A DNA stretch of 64,000 nucleotides, taken from the NCBI RefSeq assembly GCF_902459775.1, contig NZ_CABPSQ010000001.1:1116001-1180000 (forward strand). Direction: 5' to 3'. How positions within the stretch are numbered: position 1 is the stretch's first letter; each line of letters starts with the position of its first letter. Below, piece after piece: positions 45,591 to 54,833 of the stretch. The translations under genes were made by a program, and so were the position numbers. This stretch comes from Pandoraea captiosa (GTDB lineage Bacteria > Pseudomonadota > Gammaproteobacteria > Burkholderiales > Burkholderiaceae). The notes under the pieces were generated by a model that saw only the letters and a list, made by a program, of their open reading frames with translations, was not told where the DNA came from and ran no database searches.

Positions 45591-45883
45591 TGTTGACCTC
45601 CCGAAATTAGCCGTCACATCGCCAGCATTGCTGCCTCGGGGCGTCACCTCCAGCACACTTCACGTGCGGCGCCCATGCGACGACCGAGTCTTAGGTGATA
45701 CATCCCCTCGCCTGGAGATGCCCGGTCTTGCCTTTTGACCGGCACCCGCCGACGCGTCGTCGCATCGCGGGTACCGAGTGTCCTTTTGTTCCGTTTCGTT
45801 CCGTACTGGCCGGCCCCCGGCCCCCGGTCGAGATCGATCGAGTCCCAAACCTGCGGTGCCGAAACAACGTCAAATCTTCAAAC

Positions 45884-46771
45884 TCAAATCTTGTGGCCTT
45901 CCTGGCTCTCGCCGGGGCGGCTCATTGCCTTCACCCGGCGTTCGTGCAACCGGTTGTCGACGCCGAGCACGCCCTCGACCTTGGCCACTTCCGTCTGCAC
46001 GACATGTTGCATCCAGCGTTCAGGCACATAGCCGGTGAGCAGTACCAGCCCCGACGTCACCGTCACCTCCACATGGGAGATGTCGAGATCGATGGCGTCC
46101 GACAACGTCTTGCGAATGTCGTCATGGACCGCCGCGTCGGACCTTGCCGAGCTACGCTTTTCCGTCCGCGGCGCACCGACCGTCCCTTCCGGCCAGTCGA
46201 CGCGACGCGCTTCCGACGGGCTCTTCACCGCTCCACCTGCATCCGCAAACCCCGCGGCATCGCGCCCGGTGCCCGCGTAATCGTCATGCGGCCCGTATCC
46301 GCTTTGCCGACCGAACCTGGGATGCGCGCCTGGCGCAGCATCCGCAGGTCCATAGCCACTCTCCTCGCCATGAGCGATCTCCGGTGCATAACCATGACCG
46401 CCCGAACCACTGGTCGAATGCTTTGCCCGGCCGTCGGTGCCGGCCGCTGCCGGCACATCGCCATTGCCCTTGCTTTCGCGCTTTGTTCCGGCGCGCTTCG
46501 GCTCGGATGCCCCCAGCCACTTCGGATCGCGTTGCTGGTGGGCGTGAGCCGCCTGCGCGTCGCGCTCCCGGGACTGTCTGGCCTCATGCGACTGCACCTG
46601 TTCGGCACGGTCCGATTCTGCAGGTTGCGCGCCGCTCGTTTCGGCGTCTCCGTCTTCATGCGTCAATGCGTGATGCTGGTGCTGCCATTGGTCCTGTTCG
46701 CGCTGCTTTTCGTCACTCGCCATCTCGCGCATCTGGCGCGGCTTCGGCGACGGGGGGATACGCTTCGCCAT
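45884..46771 (-). CDS. BON domain protein with long charged N-terminus
   Basis: 295 aa from ATG 46771. Residues 1-200 are low-complexity and rich in Ala, Gly, His, Arg and Glu (DEKQREQDQWQHQHHALTHE; SGYGPADAAPGAHPRFGRQS), without signal peptide. A single BON domain sits at the end: DIRKTLSDAIDLDISHVEVT, SGLVLLTGYVPERWMQHVVQ, VEGVLGVDNRLHERRV. It is likely cytoplasmic, unlike OsmY, and of the type found in stress-protein clusters. It closes the small-protein cluster. Confidence 0.8.
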   Translation of the reverse strand: MAKRIPPSPKPRQMREMASDEKQREQDQWQHQHHALTHEDGDAETSGAQPAESDRAEQVQSHEARQSRERDAQAAHAHQQRDPKWLGASEPKRAGTKRESKGNGDVPAAAGTDGRAKHSTSGSGGHGYAPEIAHGEESGYGPADAAPGAHPRFGRQSGYGPHDDYAGTGRDAAGFADAGGAVKSPSEARRVDWPEGTVGAPRTEKRSSARSDAAVHDDIRKTLSDAIDLDISHVEVTVTSGLVLLTGYVPERWMQHVVQTEVAKVEGVLGVDNRLHERRVKAMSRPGESQEGHKI

Positions 46772-47097
46772 GACAAACTCCTTGGCTGCAGTCCGTGCTG
46801 TCGAGGCTGGCACGTGACTTGTTGAAATCGATTGTAGAGAGCCGGGTTCATTCGGCGAATCGGCGGAATCTGAAAGATGTGTAGGCGGGCACTGTCAAGC
46901 GCAATTGCCCCGCACTCGCACCGAATTTGACGAGTAAAATCCACCGATAAATCAACGCATTATCAGTTTTTCCTGAAGCACTGACGGAGGATTGAGAGCG
47001 ACAAGAAAAAGGGGCCGCAATGCAATCGCGGCCCCTGTTACTGAAGAAGAAACCAGACGATTCCTACGCGAGGCTGCGCAGGATCGGTGAGTTGGCG
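46772..47097. other. Intergenic region between BON and diguanylate cyclase genes
   Basis: 326 bp. Holds the promoter of the BON gene (minus strand) and, at 47006-47036, the terminator of the diguanylate cyclase. An AT-richer patch at 46910-46980 may contain the BON promoter; no consensus was convincing. Confidence 0.5.
47006..47036 (-). terminator. Rho-independent terminator of the diguanylate cyclase gene
   Basis: On the minus strand: stem AGGGGCCGC / GCGGCCCCT, 9-base loop, then TTTTT. Located 62 bases after the cyclase stop. Confidence 0.87.
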
Positions 47098-48684
47098 TCA
47101 AGCCGGCGGTGTGGGCGTGGCGGGGTCTGCGTAGCGGCTGTCGTGCTTGTCATGCGTGTCGTCGTCCGACGCCACAATGACCCGGTTACGGCCGGTTGCC
47201 TTGGCGCGATAAAGCGCGTCGTCTGCGGCCTTGACGAGCGCGTCGACCGACTCCCCCTCACGCGGCTTACGGCATGCCACACCGACACTCACCGTCACGT
47301 GTCCGAAATCGCTCGACGCGTGCGCGAGATTCAGCCGATCGACCGCCAGTCGAATTCCCTCGGCTACCCGTTGCGCGCCGATCGTGTCGGTGTCCGGCAA
47401 CACGGCGATGAACTCCTCCCCGCCGTACCGTCCGGCGGCGTCGGACGGCCGCTGCAAGGCGCCCCCGATGGCGCTCGCCACGGCAGCCAGCGCGGCGTCG
47501 CCCGCCTGATGCCCGTGCGTGTCGTTATAGCGCTTGAACCAGTCGATATCGATGAACGCCACCGCCATCGAATGCCCCGCCCGCCGCATGCGGCGCCACT
47601 CGTTTGCCAGGATTTTGTCGAGCGAGCGGCGATTCGACAGCCCCGTGAGACCGTCGGTGCGCGCGAGCAGGCTCAATTCGCGCTCCGCGCGCAAGCGCCG
47701 CCGCAACTGTGCCGCCAGCAACGCCGACGTAGCAACGAACCCGATATTGAGCAACAGGAACAGGCCACCGAACTCGATCACCCGCTTGTGCCATGGCGCC
47801 AGCGTCTCTTCGCTCGACATCACGACGATCAGCGTGAGCGGCACATTGCTCAGGAACCGGCGTGACATCAGCCCATCGCGCCCGAGAAAGCGGATGGGAT
47901 AGATGCGGTGATCGTCGCGCCCCGGGGGCAACGCCTCGTAGCGGCCGGTCTGCGCCATCGTGAGGCCGATCACGCTCTCGTCATACGGTTTGCGCATGAG
48001 AATGGCGCCGTCCTTGCCCAGCAGCAGGATGACCCCGTCGCGCCCGACTTCGATGTGATCGAACAGGCGACGGAAGTATTCCGTGTCGACGGCAAGCGAC
48101 ACCACACCGCCAAACGCCCCGTCCGGGCGGGTGATGCGCCGGCTCAGGACCATGGTCGGCTTGTTGTCGCGAAGGCGGGAATGCAGGAAGCCGCTCACGA
48201 AAAGCCCTGCGTGCGCGTCATCGCGATGCACCCGGAAGTAATCGCGATCCGAGAAGTTGAAAGGACGCGGCACCTCGCTCTCGGCGTCGATGACGATGTT
48301 GCCCTGCGCATCGAGCACCACCAGCGACCCGATATAGCGCGACGCGCCTGCGCGCTCGAAAATCAGTTCGCGGCGCAGCTCCGGTGTCAGCGCGTCGACG
48401 TCCGGGCGCGCCAGCAGCTTCACTACTGCGTCGAGCGACGCTTCATAGACATGGAAATTGAGCTCGAGATCGCGCTCCATCACTTCGGCGATATTGCGCT
48501 GGTTGTCCGCCGCCCGGGCCAGCACCAGCAGCCGCCCCTCGTAGAGAAGCGCCACGGCGACCACCATGACCAGTACGGAAATACCCACGCCACTCCAGAC
48601 GATCAGCGTGGGCGTGCGCGATACCCACCGCACTGCCGTACTCACCGCCACCACCAGACGTGCACGCAATCGATGCATCGGCAT
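47098..48684 (-). CDS. Diguanylate cyclase with Cache-type periplasmic sensor
   Basis: 528 aa, GGAG just before the ATG. One helix near 27-48 and a second near 300-325 enclose a periplasmic double-Cache domain (YIGSLVVLDAQGNIVIDAES; FNFSDRDYFRVHRDD; HSRLRDNKPTMVLSRRIT). The GGDEF domain follows: RTDGLTGLSNRRSLDKILAN, FIDIDWFKRYNDTHGHQAGD and an intact GGEEF at 421-425. An RPSD at 412-415 is a good RxxD inhibitory I-site, so product feedback is expected. It makes c-di-GMP from GTP in response to an external small ligand. Confidence 0.93.
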   Translation of the reverse strand: MPMHRLRARLVVAVSTAVRWVSRTPTLIVWSGVGISVLVMVVAVALLYEGRLLVLARAADNQRNIAEVMERDLELNFHVYEASLDAVVKLLARPDVDALTPELRRELIFERAGASRYIGSLVVLDAQGNIVIDAESEVPRPFNFSDRDYFRVHRDDAHAGLFVSGFLHSRLRDNKPTMVLSRRITRPDGAFGGVVSLAVDTEYFRRLFDHIEVGRDGVILLLGKDGAILMRKPYDESVIGLTMAQTGRYEALPPGRDDHRIYPIRFLGRDGLMSRRFLSNVPLTLIVVMSSEETLAPWHKRVIEFGGLFLLLNIGFVATSALLAAQLRRRLRAERELSLLARTDGLTGLSNRRSLDKILANEWRRMRRAGHSMAVAFIDIDWFKRYNDTHGHQAGDAALAAVASAIGGALQRPSDAAGRYGGEEFIAVLPDTDTIGAQRVAEGIRLAVDRLNLAHASSDFGHVTVSVGVACRKPREGESVDALVKAADDALYRAKATGRNRVIVASDDDTHDKHDSRYADPATPTPPA

Positions 48685-48745
48685 ACTCTCCGGCTCTGCT
48701 CACTCACAGTGCACTCGGTGCATCAGGGTATCGATCACGGGCGCC

Positions 48746-48785
48746 CCCGATGTTCCACGATGTTCCCCGATGTTTCTCGATGTCC
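48746..48785. repeat. 10-bp tandem repeat
   Basis: Four contiguous 10-mers: CCCGATGTTC, CACGATGTTC, CCCGATGTTT, CTCGATGTCC. Intergenic, just upstream of the cyclase gene and downstream of the DUF2252 gene (all minus strand). Confidence 0.75.
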
Positions 48786-48844
48786 TTGGGCGTCCGGCCA
48801 CAACGCACCACGATGGCGCGGCGGTCGTGCGAAGTTGTACGGCG

Positions 48845-50428
48845 TCACGCCATGAAATCGGCCGCCATGTCGGTATCGGTCCGGGCTTCGAGGCGTCCGT
48901 CCCGGCATGCCTTGCGGAAGACCTCGTAGTCCCGCTCCACCTGATCGGCGTAATCCGTCGCGTAATGGATGAGGGCTTCCCCCAGCCGAATGCCCTTGCC
49001 CACATACCCGACCAGTTCCGCAGCGCATCCGCCCGCCTTCGCATGCGCGCGGGCGAGCACCCATCCGCAAAGGCTGGCGTACTCGCGAAAGCCGTCGGCA
49101 CGGAACAATTCGAACTGGGCGGAAATCTTCATGTCGCGCAACTGACGCCCATAGATACTCCGTCCAAACGGCCCGGTGCCCCAACCGAGGAAGGCGTCCG
49201 AGGCCGCCTGCATCAGACGCTGGCCCTCGACCACGCGACGTCCGTCGTGCTTCGGCGTGACGTTCTTGAAGAAACGTGAGACGACCGATTTCGACGCCTC
49301 CTTGAATTGAAGGAACAGCGGCTGCTCGTGCGTATCCATCATCAGCAGCACGAGGCAGCGCGTGCCGACGCTGCCGACACCCACCACCTTGAACGCCAGA
49401 TCCTGCTGCGTATAGCTCTCGAGCATCCGGGCACGATCGGGCGGCAGTGAACTGGTGTAGCTCTTGTAGACGGGGGCGAACAGCGTGCGCCAGTCGCCCA
49501 GACCAAGCCAGTCGTCCTCGGGACCGAACAGGGTCGTGGCACCGTGCACATGAAACACGGTCGGTGGCGTATCGCGAATCTGCCAGTGATCGCCGATCTG
49601 CTGGGCGAATTTCGGCAGCACGTTCTCATGGGTGCGCCCGGCGGCGCGGGCAATGCCGCGCTTGACACCCTCGCGCACCCGGTCGGTCCCCGCCATCTCC
49701 AGCATGCGCTCGAACGTGATCTGCTCGTGCCACAACTCGATGGTCGGCATGTGCGCGTACTCGTCCAGACGGCGCGCGTACGCGTCGACGGCCGCGCGCA
49801 CCATCTCCACGCCAAGCGTGTCGCCGAAACCGAACTGCCGCGCAGCCAGCACCAGACTGGCACACAAACGCTTCAGATCCCACTCCCACGGCCCCGGCGC
49901 CGTTTCGTCGAAATCGTTCAGATCGAAGATGAGCTTGCGCTCGGGGGTCGCGAAACCGCCGAAGTTCGCCAGATGACAGTCGCCGCAGATCTGCATCGTG
50001 AGCCCGGAATTCGGTGTGCCCGCCAGATCATGCGCCTGGACGATGGCGCTCCCCCGGTAGAATGCGAACGGCGACGCCAGCATGCGGCCGTAACGCAGCG
50101 GCACGAGCGCCGCCACGCGGCCTTCGCTGCTCGTGCGCAGCAATTCCACGATATCCCGGTCCGTGTTCCCGAGATGCGAATGGCTGCTGCGCGGCGTTTT
50201 TTCGCGCAACTGGCGTCCGGCCGCAAGGCGCGCTTCGAACGGCACCGCCGGGACGGCCGGCTGCGAGACAACCGTCGTCGATGCCGCTGTCGGCGCTGCT
50301 GTCGCTGCCTGCGTCGAAATCCTGCGCACAGAGGTCGCGGACGCCCCGACATCCGGCGAACCGGCCTTTTGCGTCAACGGCTCACCGGAATTACCGGAAT
50401 TAACGGACTTCAGGGACTTCACGGGCAT
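48845..50428 (-). CDS. DUF2252 family protein
   Basis: 527 aa from ATG 50428, with GGAG in its ribosome site. The N-terminus is Ser/Ala/Thr-rich and starts with a 9-bp repeat (KSLKSVNSGNSGEP). DUF2252 follows: LVPLRYGRMLASPFAFYRGS, MQICGDCHLANFGGFATPER, FDLNDFDETAPGPWEWDLKR and YVGKGIRLGEALIHYATDYA. The GDxHxxNFG and D-x-ND-x-D blocks resemble the active-site loop of aminoglycoside-phosphotransferase-like kinases, so a small-molecule kinase role is proposed in the family but not established. Overlaps the MscS gene end by 29 bp. Confidence 0.85.
   Translation of the reverse strand: MPVKSLKSVNSGNSGEPLTQKAGSPDVGASATSVRRISTQAATAAPTAASTTVVSQPAVPAVPFEARLAAGRQLREKTPRSSHSHLGNTDRDIVELLRTSSEGRVAALVPLRYGRMLASPFAFYRGSAIVQAHDLAGTPNSGLTMQICGDCHLANFGGFATPERKLIFDLNDFDETAPGPWEWDLKRLCASLVLAARQFGFGDTLGVEMVRAAVDAYARRLDEYAHMPTIELWHEQITFERMLEMAGTDRVREGVKRGIARAAGRTHENVLPKFAQQIGDHWQIRDTPPTVFHVHGATTLFGPEDDWLGLGDWRTLFAPVYKSYTSSLPPDRARMLESYTQQDLAFKVVGVGSVGTRCLVLLMMDTHEQPLFLQFKEASKSVVSRFFKNVTPKHDGRRVVEGQRLMQAASDAFLGWGTGPFGRSIYGRQLRDMKISAQFELFRADGFREYASLCGWVLARAHAKAGGCAAELVGYVGKGIRLGEALIHYATDYADQVERDYEVFRKACRDGRLEARTDTDMAADFMA
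50384..50419 (-). repeat. 9-bp tandem repeat at the DUF2252 start / MscS end
   Basis: Four 9-mers: ACCGGAATT, ACCGGAATT, AACGGACTT, CAGGGACTT. They encode the Ser-rich tripeptide repeats at the DUF2252 N-terminus, and the last part also lies in the MscS 3' end. Confidence 0.75.
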
Positions 50429-52190
50429 GGCCGACTCCTTGTTCTTGTGATGTCGCAGCCGACGACGGCGAGGCGTCCATACCTTCGGGGGCACGCGCCG
50501 GAGCCGGATACCAATGTTCCGGTCGGATCGTCAGCGGCGCATGCGGCTGCTCTTCGAAATGCGGCGACATGATCTGCACGCCGTACTTGTTGAAGACGTC
50601 CTGAATGCTCTCGTGCAGCGCGGAGATCGCGGCGAATCGCGTAGCAGGATCCCGCAGGGTGGCGAAAATTTCGTACTCGACGTAGAAATCCGACAACGCC
50701 CGTTGGAGCACATACGGCGCAGGACTTGCCGCGACCTGCGGCGTCTGACCCGCCGCCTCGATCAGCATGGCGTGCACCTGTCGCCACGGCGTGTCGTATC
50801 CGATGGTCAACGTCGTGCTGATCGCAACGCCACGCGCGCGTCCCTGCGTCGTGAAGTTACGCACGGTGGACGCCACTACCACCGCATTTGGAATCGTCAA
50901 CTCTTCCTGCGCCAGATTGACCAGCTTCACCGATAGCGCATCCACCCCTACGACTACCCCCGTCGCGTCGCCGATCGACACCAGATCGCCCTTTTTCAGC
51001 GAGCGGCTGTAGATCACGACCATGCCACTCATCAGTTGATTGACGATGCCGCTGGAGCCCAACGTCACCATCAACCCCAGCAGCACCGACAGTCCCTTGA
51101 AGACGTCGCTCTGCGCCCCGGGCATGTAGGGATAGGCAAAGGTCAGCGCCAGCCCCCACACCACCACCGACACCAGACGACGCGTGGCGCCGGCGGTCTC
51201 GGGATGCATCCCGGGAATGGCAAGGCGTCCGCTCTGGACTGCATCGAAAACGTTATTGATGAGGCTTTGCAGGGCGCGTGTGAGCAGGAAAATGACGATG
51301 ACCGTCAGGATGCCCGGAATCGAGGCGGCCACGCCGATGCCGAAACGGTCGACCAGCGACCAGAGGAAATCGGACAAACGGCCCGCCAACGGCTGACTGG
51401 CCGGGAACTGCATCAGCACGAAGATCAGATAGAGGTATGCGAAGGCCAGCGATAGGCAGACCGCGCCGATCTGCACTACCTGATGGACCAGATGCACGGC
51501 CGACCCCGTCCAGTCGAACGTGCGCGCCGTGCGTTGCAGAACACGCTTCTCGAACGCGGTCTGCAACCGGGACTCTAGCCGCGACCGCGCACGGCCGATG
51601 GCGATCACCAGCATGGCGAGCACCACGGCGCCGAGGGCGCTAAGCGCGATGCCGCGCAGAATGGTCGGTAAATGAAGTTGCTCGCGACGCGCTTCAAAAG
51701 CGATTTTCAGATGGTTTTGAACGTCGGCGACGGCGGCATCGAGCGTGCGTGGATCGCCTTGCGCCAGATCGTCGGTCGTCAAGGCAAAGAGAATCCGGTC
51801 CTGAAGCCGAAACGCCACGCCCGAGACACCGCCAAGCGATGCACGCAGTACGTCCACAGGCGCATCGAAGGCGCTACCGGGCAGGCTGTCGAGCACTGCT
51901 TTGGCGCGCGCGGCGCGCACTTCGGGACTCGCGCCACCGAGCGTGCCGCGAAACGTTACGATCGGACGATCCATGAAGCGAAGCTCCACGCCGTCGCGCG
52001 GATCGCCGGCGGACGCGTCGGCCTCAGGCGCCGATTGCCCGGCAGGGGCCGTCGTAACGTTGCCTTGCGCCGACACTGCGCCGGCTGATGAAACTTCGAG
52101 GGCAAACGCTGCCGAGATGGCCGCAAACCCCGGCCCCACGGCCATTCCACACACCACCAGCACTTGCAACAGCCCCATGCGAATGCGCAT
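50400..52190 (-). CDS. MscS-family mechanosensitive channel with extra N-terminal domain
   Basis: 596 aa. Signal peptide (LLQVLVVCGMAVGPGFAAIS), then a periplasmic region to about 185, then several membrane helices (LSALGAVVLAMLVIAIG; LVHQVVQIGAVCLSLAFAYL; GIGVAASIPGILTVIVIFLL) and the MscS pore/beta domain: LGSSGIVNQLMSGMVVIYSR, SLKKGDLVSIGDATGVVVGV, ELTIPNAVVVASTVRNFTTQ. Opens on membrane tension to release solutes under hypo-osmotic shock. The 3' end overlaps the DUF2252 start by 29 bp, so the two genes are coupled. Confidence 0.9.
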   Translation of the reverse strand: MRIRMGLLQVLVVCGMAVGPGFAAISAAFALEVSSAGAVSAQGNVTTAPAGQSAPEADASAGDPRDGVELRFMDRPIVTFRGTLGGASPEVRAARAKAVLDSLPGSAFDAPVDVLRASLGGVSGVAFRLQDRILFALTTDDLAQGDPRTLDAAVADVQNHLKIAFEARREQLHLPTILRGIALSALGAVVLAMLVIAIGRARSRLESRLQTAFEKRVLQRTARTFDWTGSAVHLVHQVVQIGAVCLSLAFAYLYLIFVLMQFPASQPLAGRLSDFLWSLVDRFGIGVAASIPGILTVIVIFLLTRALQSLINNVFDAVQSGRLAIPGMHPETAGATRRLVSVVVWGLALTFAYPYMPGAQSDVFKGLSVLLGLMVTLGSSGIVNQLMSGMVVIYSRSLKKGDLVSIGDATGVVVGVDALSVKLVNLAQEELTIPNAVVVASTVRNFTTQGRARGVAISTTLTIGYDTPWRQVHAMLIEAAGQTPQVAASPAPYVLQRALSDFYVEYEIFATLRDPATRFAAISALHESIQDVFNKYGVQIMSPHFEEQPHAPLTIRPEHWYPAPARAPEGMDASPSSAATSQEQGVGHAREVPEVR

Positions 52191-52625
52191 ATCACGGCTC
52201 CTGCGGGCAAGTTGGCCACCCAGATTGCACTCAGTAAGAGGAATTCCTACGGAATTCAGGCAAAATCTAGGGCTGCCGTGCTCTGCCCCCCGATAGTGTT
52301 CTCAAGTCACGCCTGATTGCGTAGCCCCCGACGGCTTGCCACCCGGCACACTACATGAGCGCGATACGACTGCGATACGACGTCGAAGTCTTCGCATTCG
52401 CCGTACGCACTCACCGCATAAAGCGGTGCCAGGGGACAGGTATGGACGGATTATTCACTATGGCATCGGCACTGTCGAGCATCGACGCAGATCGAAACGC
52501 TTCGGCATGACACGTCGCGGGCATCTGCCGCTGCCAAGGCTCTTGGAAATATTCCACCGCAATCCTCAACTCTCGGCGCCACGTGCCGATAACCAGTTAA
52601 GCGGGACTTTTCGGTCGGTTTTCAT
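52191..52625. other. Divergent intergenic region, MscS and MHYT genes
   Basis: 435 bp between divergent starts. It must hold both promoters. I see no gene, terminator or strong palindrome. Composition is typical for the window. Confidence 0.5.
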
Positions 52626-54746
52626 ATGTCCAGTTCGTACAGTGGTTGGCTCGTTGCGCTATCGCTAGCAGTTGCCGTGCTGGCGTCGTTTACGGCGCTC
52701 GACCTTTCAGGTCGCATCTATCTCATGACCCACCGTGGCATGCGTCACGCGTGGCTCGCCGTGGGCGCGACCGCCATGGGCATCGGCATCTGGTCAATGC
52801 ACTTCATCGGCATGCTTGCGTTGTCGCTCTCGCCGTCGTGGTCGCCCCTGGACTCGAAAGCCACGCTTGCGCTGGGCTATGACCCGGCCATCACGGCAGC
52901 TTCGCTCGGCATTGCCGTCACGATCTCGTGGGCCGCCCTTTGGCTCGTGGCGAGCGAGCGGTTCACGCGGTGGCGACTGGGCTGTGCGGGCGTGACCCTT
53001 GGTATGGGCATCGCCGCGATGCACTATTCGGGCATGGCGGCCATGAAAATGGATCCGGCTATCCATTACGACCCAGTGCTCTTCACGGCGTCGATTCTGA
53101 TTGCCATTGCTGCCGCCACGGCGGCACTCTGGATCGCGCGGACGTTGCGCGACGGCAGTCTGCGTTACGTCATGGCCAAGCGCATCGCCGCAGCGGGGGT
53201 GATGGGGCTCGCCATCACGGCGATGCACTACACCGGCATGTCGGCGGCAACCTTTGCGCCAGGGGCCATCTGCGGGGCGGCCAACGGCGTCAGTTCGTCG
53301 TGGCTGGTCACGACCGTCAGCCTCTTTACGTTCCTGATTCTGGTGACGACCCTGCTCGTCTCCCGGCTCGACGCCCGCACCAGTTTCCTTGCCAGCTCGG
53401 TCCTGCAACTTAACTCGCAGATTGCACGCATGGCGACCTACGACGCGCTGACCGATTTGCCCAATCGGCGTGCATTACACGACGCTGCAGCGCGCATGCT
53501 GATCAATTCGCGTCGTGACCAGCGACGGTTCGCCGTGCTGTTCATGGACCTGGACGGCTTCAAGACCATCAACGATTCGCTGGGCCACAACGTGGGCGAC
53601 GATGTGCTGCGTGCATTTGCCAAGCGCCTGCGCAAGAACGTGAACGGCGACGATGTGGTGGCGCGGCTTGGCGGCGACGAGTTCGTGGTGCTGCTGGGCT
53701 CCCTGTCGTCGCCCGAAGTCGCCGGCCGCGTGGCGCAGCGTCTGCTCGACGACATGCGAGACGGCCTGAAGGTCGGCGACCAGTCGCTGCACGTGATGCC
53801 GAGCATCGGCGTGGCACTGTATCCGGACGATGGCGACAGCATCGATCTGCTGCTAAAGCATGCCGATACCGCCATGTATGAAGCGAAGCGCGCCGGACGC
53901 GGCATCTTCCGCTACTTCGAGCCGCGCATGAATGCTGCGGCCCAACGCACCTGGGAAATCCAGCAGGCGTTGCACGACGCGGAGAGCGAACAATACTTCT
54001 CGCTGCATTTCCAGCCGAAGTACCGGGGCGATACGGAGGCACTTGCCGGTGCCGAAGCGCTGCTGCGCCTCACGCACCCGACTTTCGGCGAGTTGCAGCC
54101 GGCCGATTTCATTCCGGTGGCAGAGCGCACCGGCCAGATCGTGCAAATCGGCTACTGGGTGGTCCGGGAGACGTGCCGCCACATCCAGGAATGGGATGCC
54201 GCGGGCTTGCCGCCGGTCAAGGTCGCGATCAACCTCTCGCCCCGGCAGATGGCGCAATCGCTGCTGGTCGAGAATATTCTGGAGATCGTGCGCGATGCCG
54301 GCATTGCATGCTCGCGACTGATGTTCGAGATCACCGAGACGGTGGCGATGTCGGACGCGCAGCACACGATCGACGTGATCCGCGCGTTTCAGGACCATGG
54401 CTTCGAAGTTGCCATCGACGACTTCGGCACGGGTTATTCGAGTCTGGCGTATCTGCAGCGCTTCCGTGTCAAGCAACTGAAGATGGACCGATTCTTCACC
54501 AACGGTCTGGACACTTGCGGGCGCGAAGGCAGCGCGGTGGTCTCCGCGATCATCGCCCTGGCCCACTCGCTCGACATGGACGTAGTGGCCGAGGGCGTCG
54601 AGACGGCCTCACAACGCGAAGCGCTTCGGACGCTCGATTGCGACGAGTTGCAAGGTTTCCTGCTGGGTAAACCCCTCACGAGCGACGCCTTTGCCCGACT
54701 GCTCGCCTCACTGCCGGGCATTTCCGGCGCCCCGGCGATGGCGTAA
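52626..54746 (+). CDS. MHYT-GGDEF-EAL signalling protein
   Basis: 706 aa. The first 250 residues form a seven-helix MHYT sensor with its repeated signature: SMHFIGMLALSL, GIAAMHYSGMAAMKM and TAMHYTGMSAATF, thought to bind copper and sense O2, CO or NO. A GGDEF domain follows (TYDALTDLPNRRALHDAAAR; GGDEF at 349-353, no RxxD I-site) and an EAL phosphodiesterase domain with the E477-A-L479 signature and DDFGTGYSSLAYLQRF. Both domains look catalytically complete, so it can make and break c-di-GMP in response to a gas or redox signal (family knowledge). Monocistronic. Confidence 0.93.
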   Translation: MSSSYSGWLVALSLAVAVLASFTALDLSGRIYLMTHRGMRHAWLAVGATAMGIGIWSMHFIGMLALSLSPSWSPLDSKATLALGYDPAITAASLGIAVTISWAALWLVASERFTRWRLGCAGVTLGMGIAAMHYSGMAAMKMDPAIHYDPVLFTASILIAIAAATAALWIARTLRDGSLRYVMAKRIAAAGVMGLAITAMHYTGMSAATFAPGAICGAANGVSSSWLVTTVSLFTFLILVTTLLVSRLDARTSFLASSVLQLNSQIARMATYDALTDLPNRRALHDAAARMLINSRRDQRRFAVLFMDLDGFKTINDSLGHNVGDDVLRAFAKRLRKNVNGDDVVARLGGDEFVVLLGSLSSPEVAGRVAQRLLDDMRDGLKVGDQSLHVMPSIGVALYPDDGDSIDLLLKHADTAMYEAKRAGRGIFRYFEPRMNAAAQRTWEIQQALHDAESEQYFSLHFQPKYRGDTEALAGAEALLRLTHPTFGELQPADFIPVAERTGQIVQIGYWVVRETCRHIQEWDAAGLPPVKVAINLSPRQMAQSLLVENILEIVRDAGIACSRLMFEITETVAMSDAQHTIDVIRAFQDHGFEVAIDDFGTGYSSLAYLQRFRVKQLKMDRFFTNGLDTCGREGSAVVSAIIALAHSLDMDVVAEGVETASQREALRTLDCDELQGFLLGKPLTSDAFARLLASLPGISGAPAMA

Positions 54747-54776
54747 CTGGTTTTTGCCGGGACTTGCGTCACGTCA

Positions 54777-54811
54777 TACAAATCCTGATTTGTATTTTCA
54801 AAATACAAATC
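54777..54811. repeat. Overlapping TACAAATC palindromes
   Basis: TACAAATC-CT-GATTTGTA (54777-54794) and, sharing its right arm, GATTTGTATTTT-C-AAAATACAAATC (54787-54811), both perfect. In a strand-specific reading the 8-mer TACAAATC alternates with its complement three times. It lies between the convergent MHYT and HxlR genes. AT-rich and without a T-run, so terminator function is doubtful. Confidence 0.7.
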
Positions 54812-54833
54812 GTGGTTTGTGTCGAAGCGCTTC

